Positions 63,217-64,000 of a stretch of 64,000 nt of DNA are shown in pieces (positions within the stretch are counted from its first letter, which is position 1; every line of letters begins with the position of its first letter). The position numbers and the translations under genes are program-made. The notes beneath the pieces were generated by a model, which did not search any database, was not told the DNA's origin, and was given only the letters and a program-made list of their open reading frames with translations. The DNA lies in contig NZ_JAAKZX010000014.1 in the NCBI RefSeq assembly GCF_011045025.1, positions 1-64,000 of the forward strand, read 5' to 3'. The stretch comes from Streptomyces ureilyticus. GTDB taxonomy: Bacteria; Actinomycetota; Actinomycetes; Streptomycetales; Streptomycetaceae.

Positions 63217-64000
63217 CCAGCACAGGCATACGCCCGCCCGTCTCCCACCACCGCCCTCGAACGAGAGCGCTCCGCGCTCGCCCCCGTTTGACCGCCCCCG
63301 CCCCAGGCTGGTTCATCGCCGCCGACGTCGTGGTCGTCGGCTCCGGAGTCGCCGGACTCACCGCGGCCCTGCGCTGCGACGCCGCGGGCCTGCGGACCGT
63401 CGTCGTCACCAAGGCCATGCTCGACGACGGTTCCACGCGCTGGGCGCAGGGCGGCATCGCGGCGGCCCTCGGTGAGGGCGACACCCCGGAGCAGCACCTC
63501 GACGACACGCTGGTGGCGGGCGCGGGCCTGTGCGACGAGCAGGCCGTACGCCTCCTCGTCACCGAGGGCCCCGACGCCGTACGCCGCCTCATCGCGACCG
63601 GCGCCCACTTCGACGAGTCCGAGCAGGGCGATCTCGAGCTCACCCGCGAGGGCGGCCACCACCGCCGCCGTATCGCGCACGCGGGCGGCGACGCGACGGG
63701 CGCCGAGATCTCCCGGGCCCTTGTCGAGGCGGTACGCGCGCGTGGACTGCGTACGATCGAGAACGCGCTGGTCCTGGACGTGCTGACGGACGCCGACGGC
63801 CGCACCGCGGGCGTCACGCTGCATGTCATGGGAGAGGGCCAGCACGACGGCGTGGGAGCCGTGCACGCGCCCGCCGTGGTCCTCGCCACCGGCGGTATGG
63901 GCCAGGTCTTCTCGGCGACCACCAACCCCTCCGTGTCCACCGGAGACGGCGTCGCGCTCGCCCTGCGCGCCGGGGCCGAGGTCAGCGACCTGGAGTTCGT
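63213..64000 (+). CDS. nadB: L-aspartate oxidase, partial (runs off window end)
   Basis: The first 262 codons of NadB, the FAD enzyme converting aspartate to iminoaspartate for NAD synthesis. GTG at 63213 overlaps the panC stop. After a basic 35-residue extension come the FAD-binding [33 protein letters not shown] with the active-site segment, [20 protein letters not shown] and [11 protein letters not shown]. No stop before 64000, so the 3' part is outside the window. A nadC and nadA would be expected further right. Confidence 0.94.
   Translation, partial: MTSTGIRPPVSHHRPRTRALRARPRLTAPAPGWFIAADVVVVGSGVAGLTAALRCDAAGLRTVVVTKAMLDDGSTRWAQGGIAAALGEGDTPEQHLDDTLVAGAGLCDEQAVRLLVTEGPDAVRRLIATGAHFDESEQGDLELTREGGHHRRRIAHAGGDATGAEISRALVEAVRARGLRTIENALVLDVLTDADGRTAGVTLHVMGEGQHDGVGAVHAPAVVLATGGMGQVFSATTNPSVSTGDGVALALRAGAEVSDLEF

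Noticed and set aside
1..64000. CRISPR array, rRNA or tRNA genes, riboswitches, insertion sequences
   Set aside because: None of the expected repeat, cloverleaf, aptamer or transposase patterns was seen on reading both strands; a covariance-model scan would be needed to exclude weak cases.

Overview
The window is high-GC actinobacterial DNA that reads as a Streptomyces chromosome core. The evidence is codon positions rich in G/C, frequent GTG starts, leaderless promoters, several families typical of streptomycetes (XRE-DUF5753 regulators with DUF397 and RsbW-like partners, SpoIIE-type PP2C, DrrAB-type exporters, a second set of zinc-free ribosomal proteins) and housekeeping genes in an order I recall from S. 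coelicolor (SCO34xx down to SCO338x). The synteny is from memory and was not computed. No tRNA, rRNA, CRISPR array, intact IS element or riboswitch was recognised.

Left part (0-18 kb): a PAS-GAF-SpoIIE-HATPase signalling protein, a family 2 glycosyltransferase, a DNA polymerase I-like protein, a small HTH plus Clp-N protein with a striking self-contained promoter/operator, a LysR/SnoaL-like pair, a LysE exporter, a frameshifted membrane protein, a decayed TetR fragment, a DUF2786 protein and a lipoprotein. Next comes a divergent cassette of zinc-independent ribosomal proteins (S14, L28 on one side; L33, L31, a COG0523 protein and S18 on the other) around a probable Zur operator. It is followed by a whiJ-like locus (DUF397, RsbW-like ATPase, XRE-DUF5753) and an aldehyde dehydrogenase.

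Defence island (about 18.1-31 kb, nearly all on the minus strand): a Septu-like ATPase/HNH pair, a second XRE-DUF5753/DUF397 pair, and a run Abi(HEPN) > HTH-methylase-specificity fusion > HsdM > HsdS > HsdR ending in a perfect hairpin terminator. The specificity gene and the 3' end of hsdM are visibly more AT-rich than everything else.

Right part (31-64 kb): DinB-like protein, PadR with a DrrAB-type ABC exporter and two near-identical palindromes; glutamate decarboxylase; DedA protein with a prion-like tail; ThrE-type exporter; then a conserved core of ppa, PBP4-type carboxypeptidase, F420-associated metalloprotease-like protein, tilS, hpt, ftsH, folE and the folP/folB/folK operon. After that come a long low-complexity membrane protein, two PH-domain membrane proteins, an isolated nuoD2 facing a MidA-type methyltransferase, a two-component system, a TmrB-like kinase-fold protein, a threonine aldolase-like enzyme, and the cofactor operon DUF2520-panC-nadB that runs off the window end.

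Intergenic gaps over about 300 bases are 2447-2740 (repeats and a hairpin), 8533-8770 (nothing recognised), 14055-14455 (terminator, repeats, promoter), 15266-15651 (operator copy and a pyrimidine-rich tract), 30913-31283 (three inverted repeats), 50666-51015 (interspersed palindromic repeat) and 60899-61288 (a tandem decamer). Gene starts were chosen by ribosome binding site and family start where these disagreed with the longest frame.
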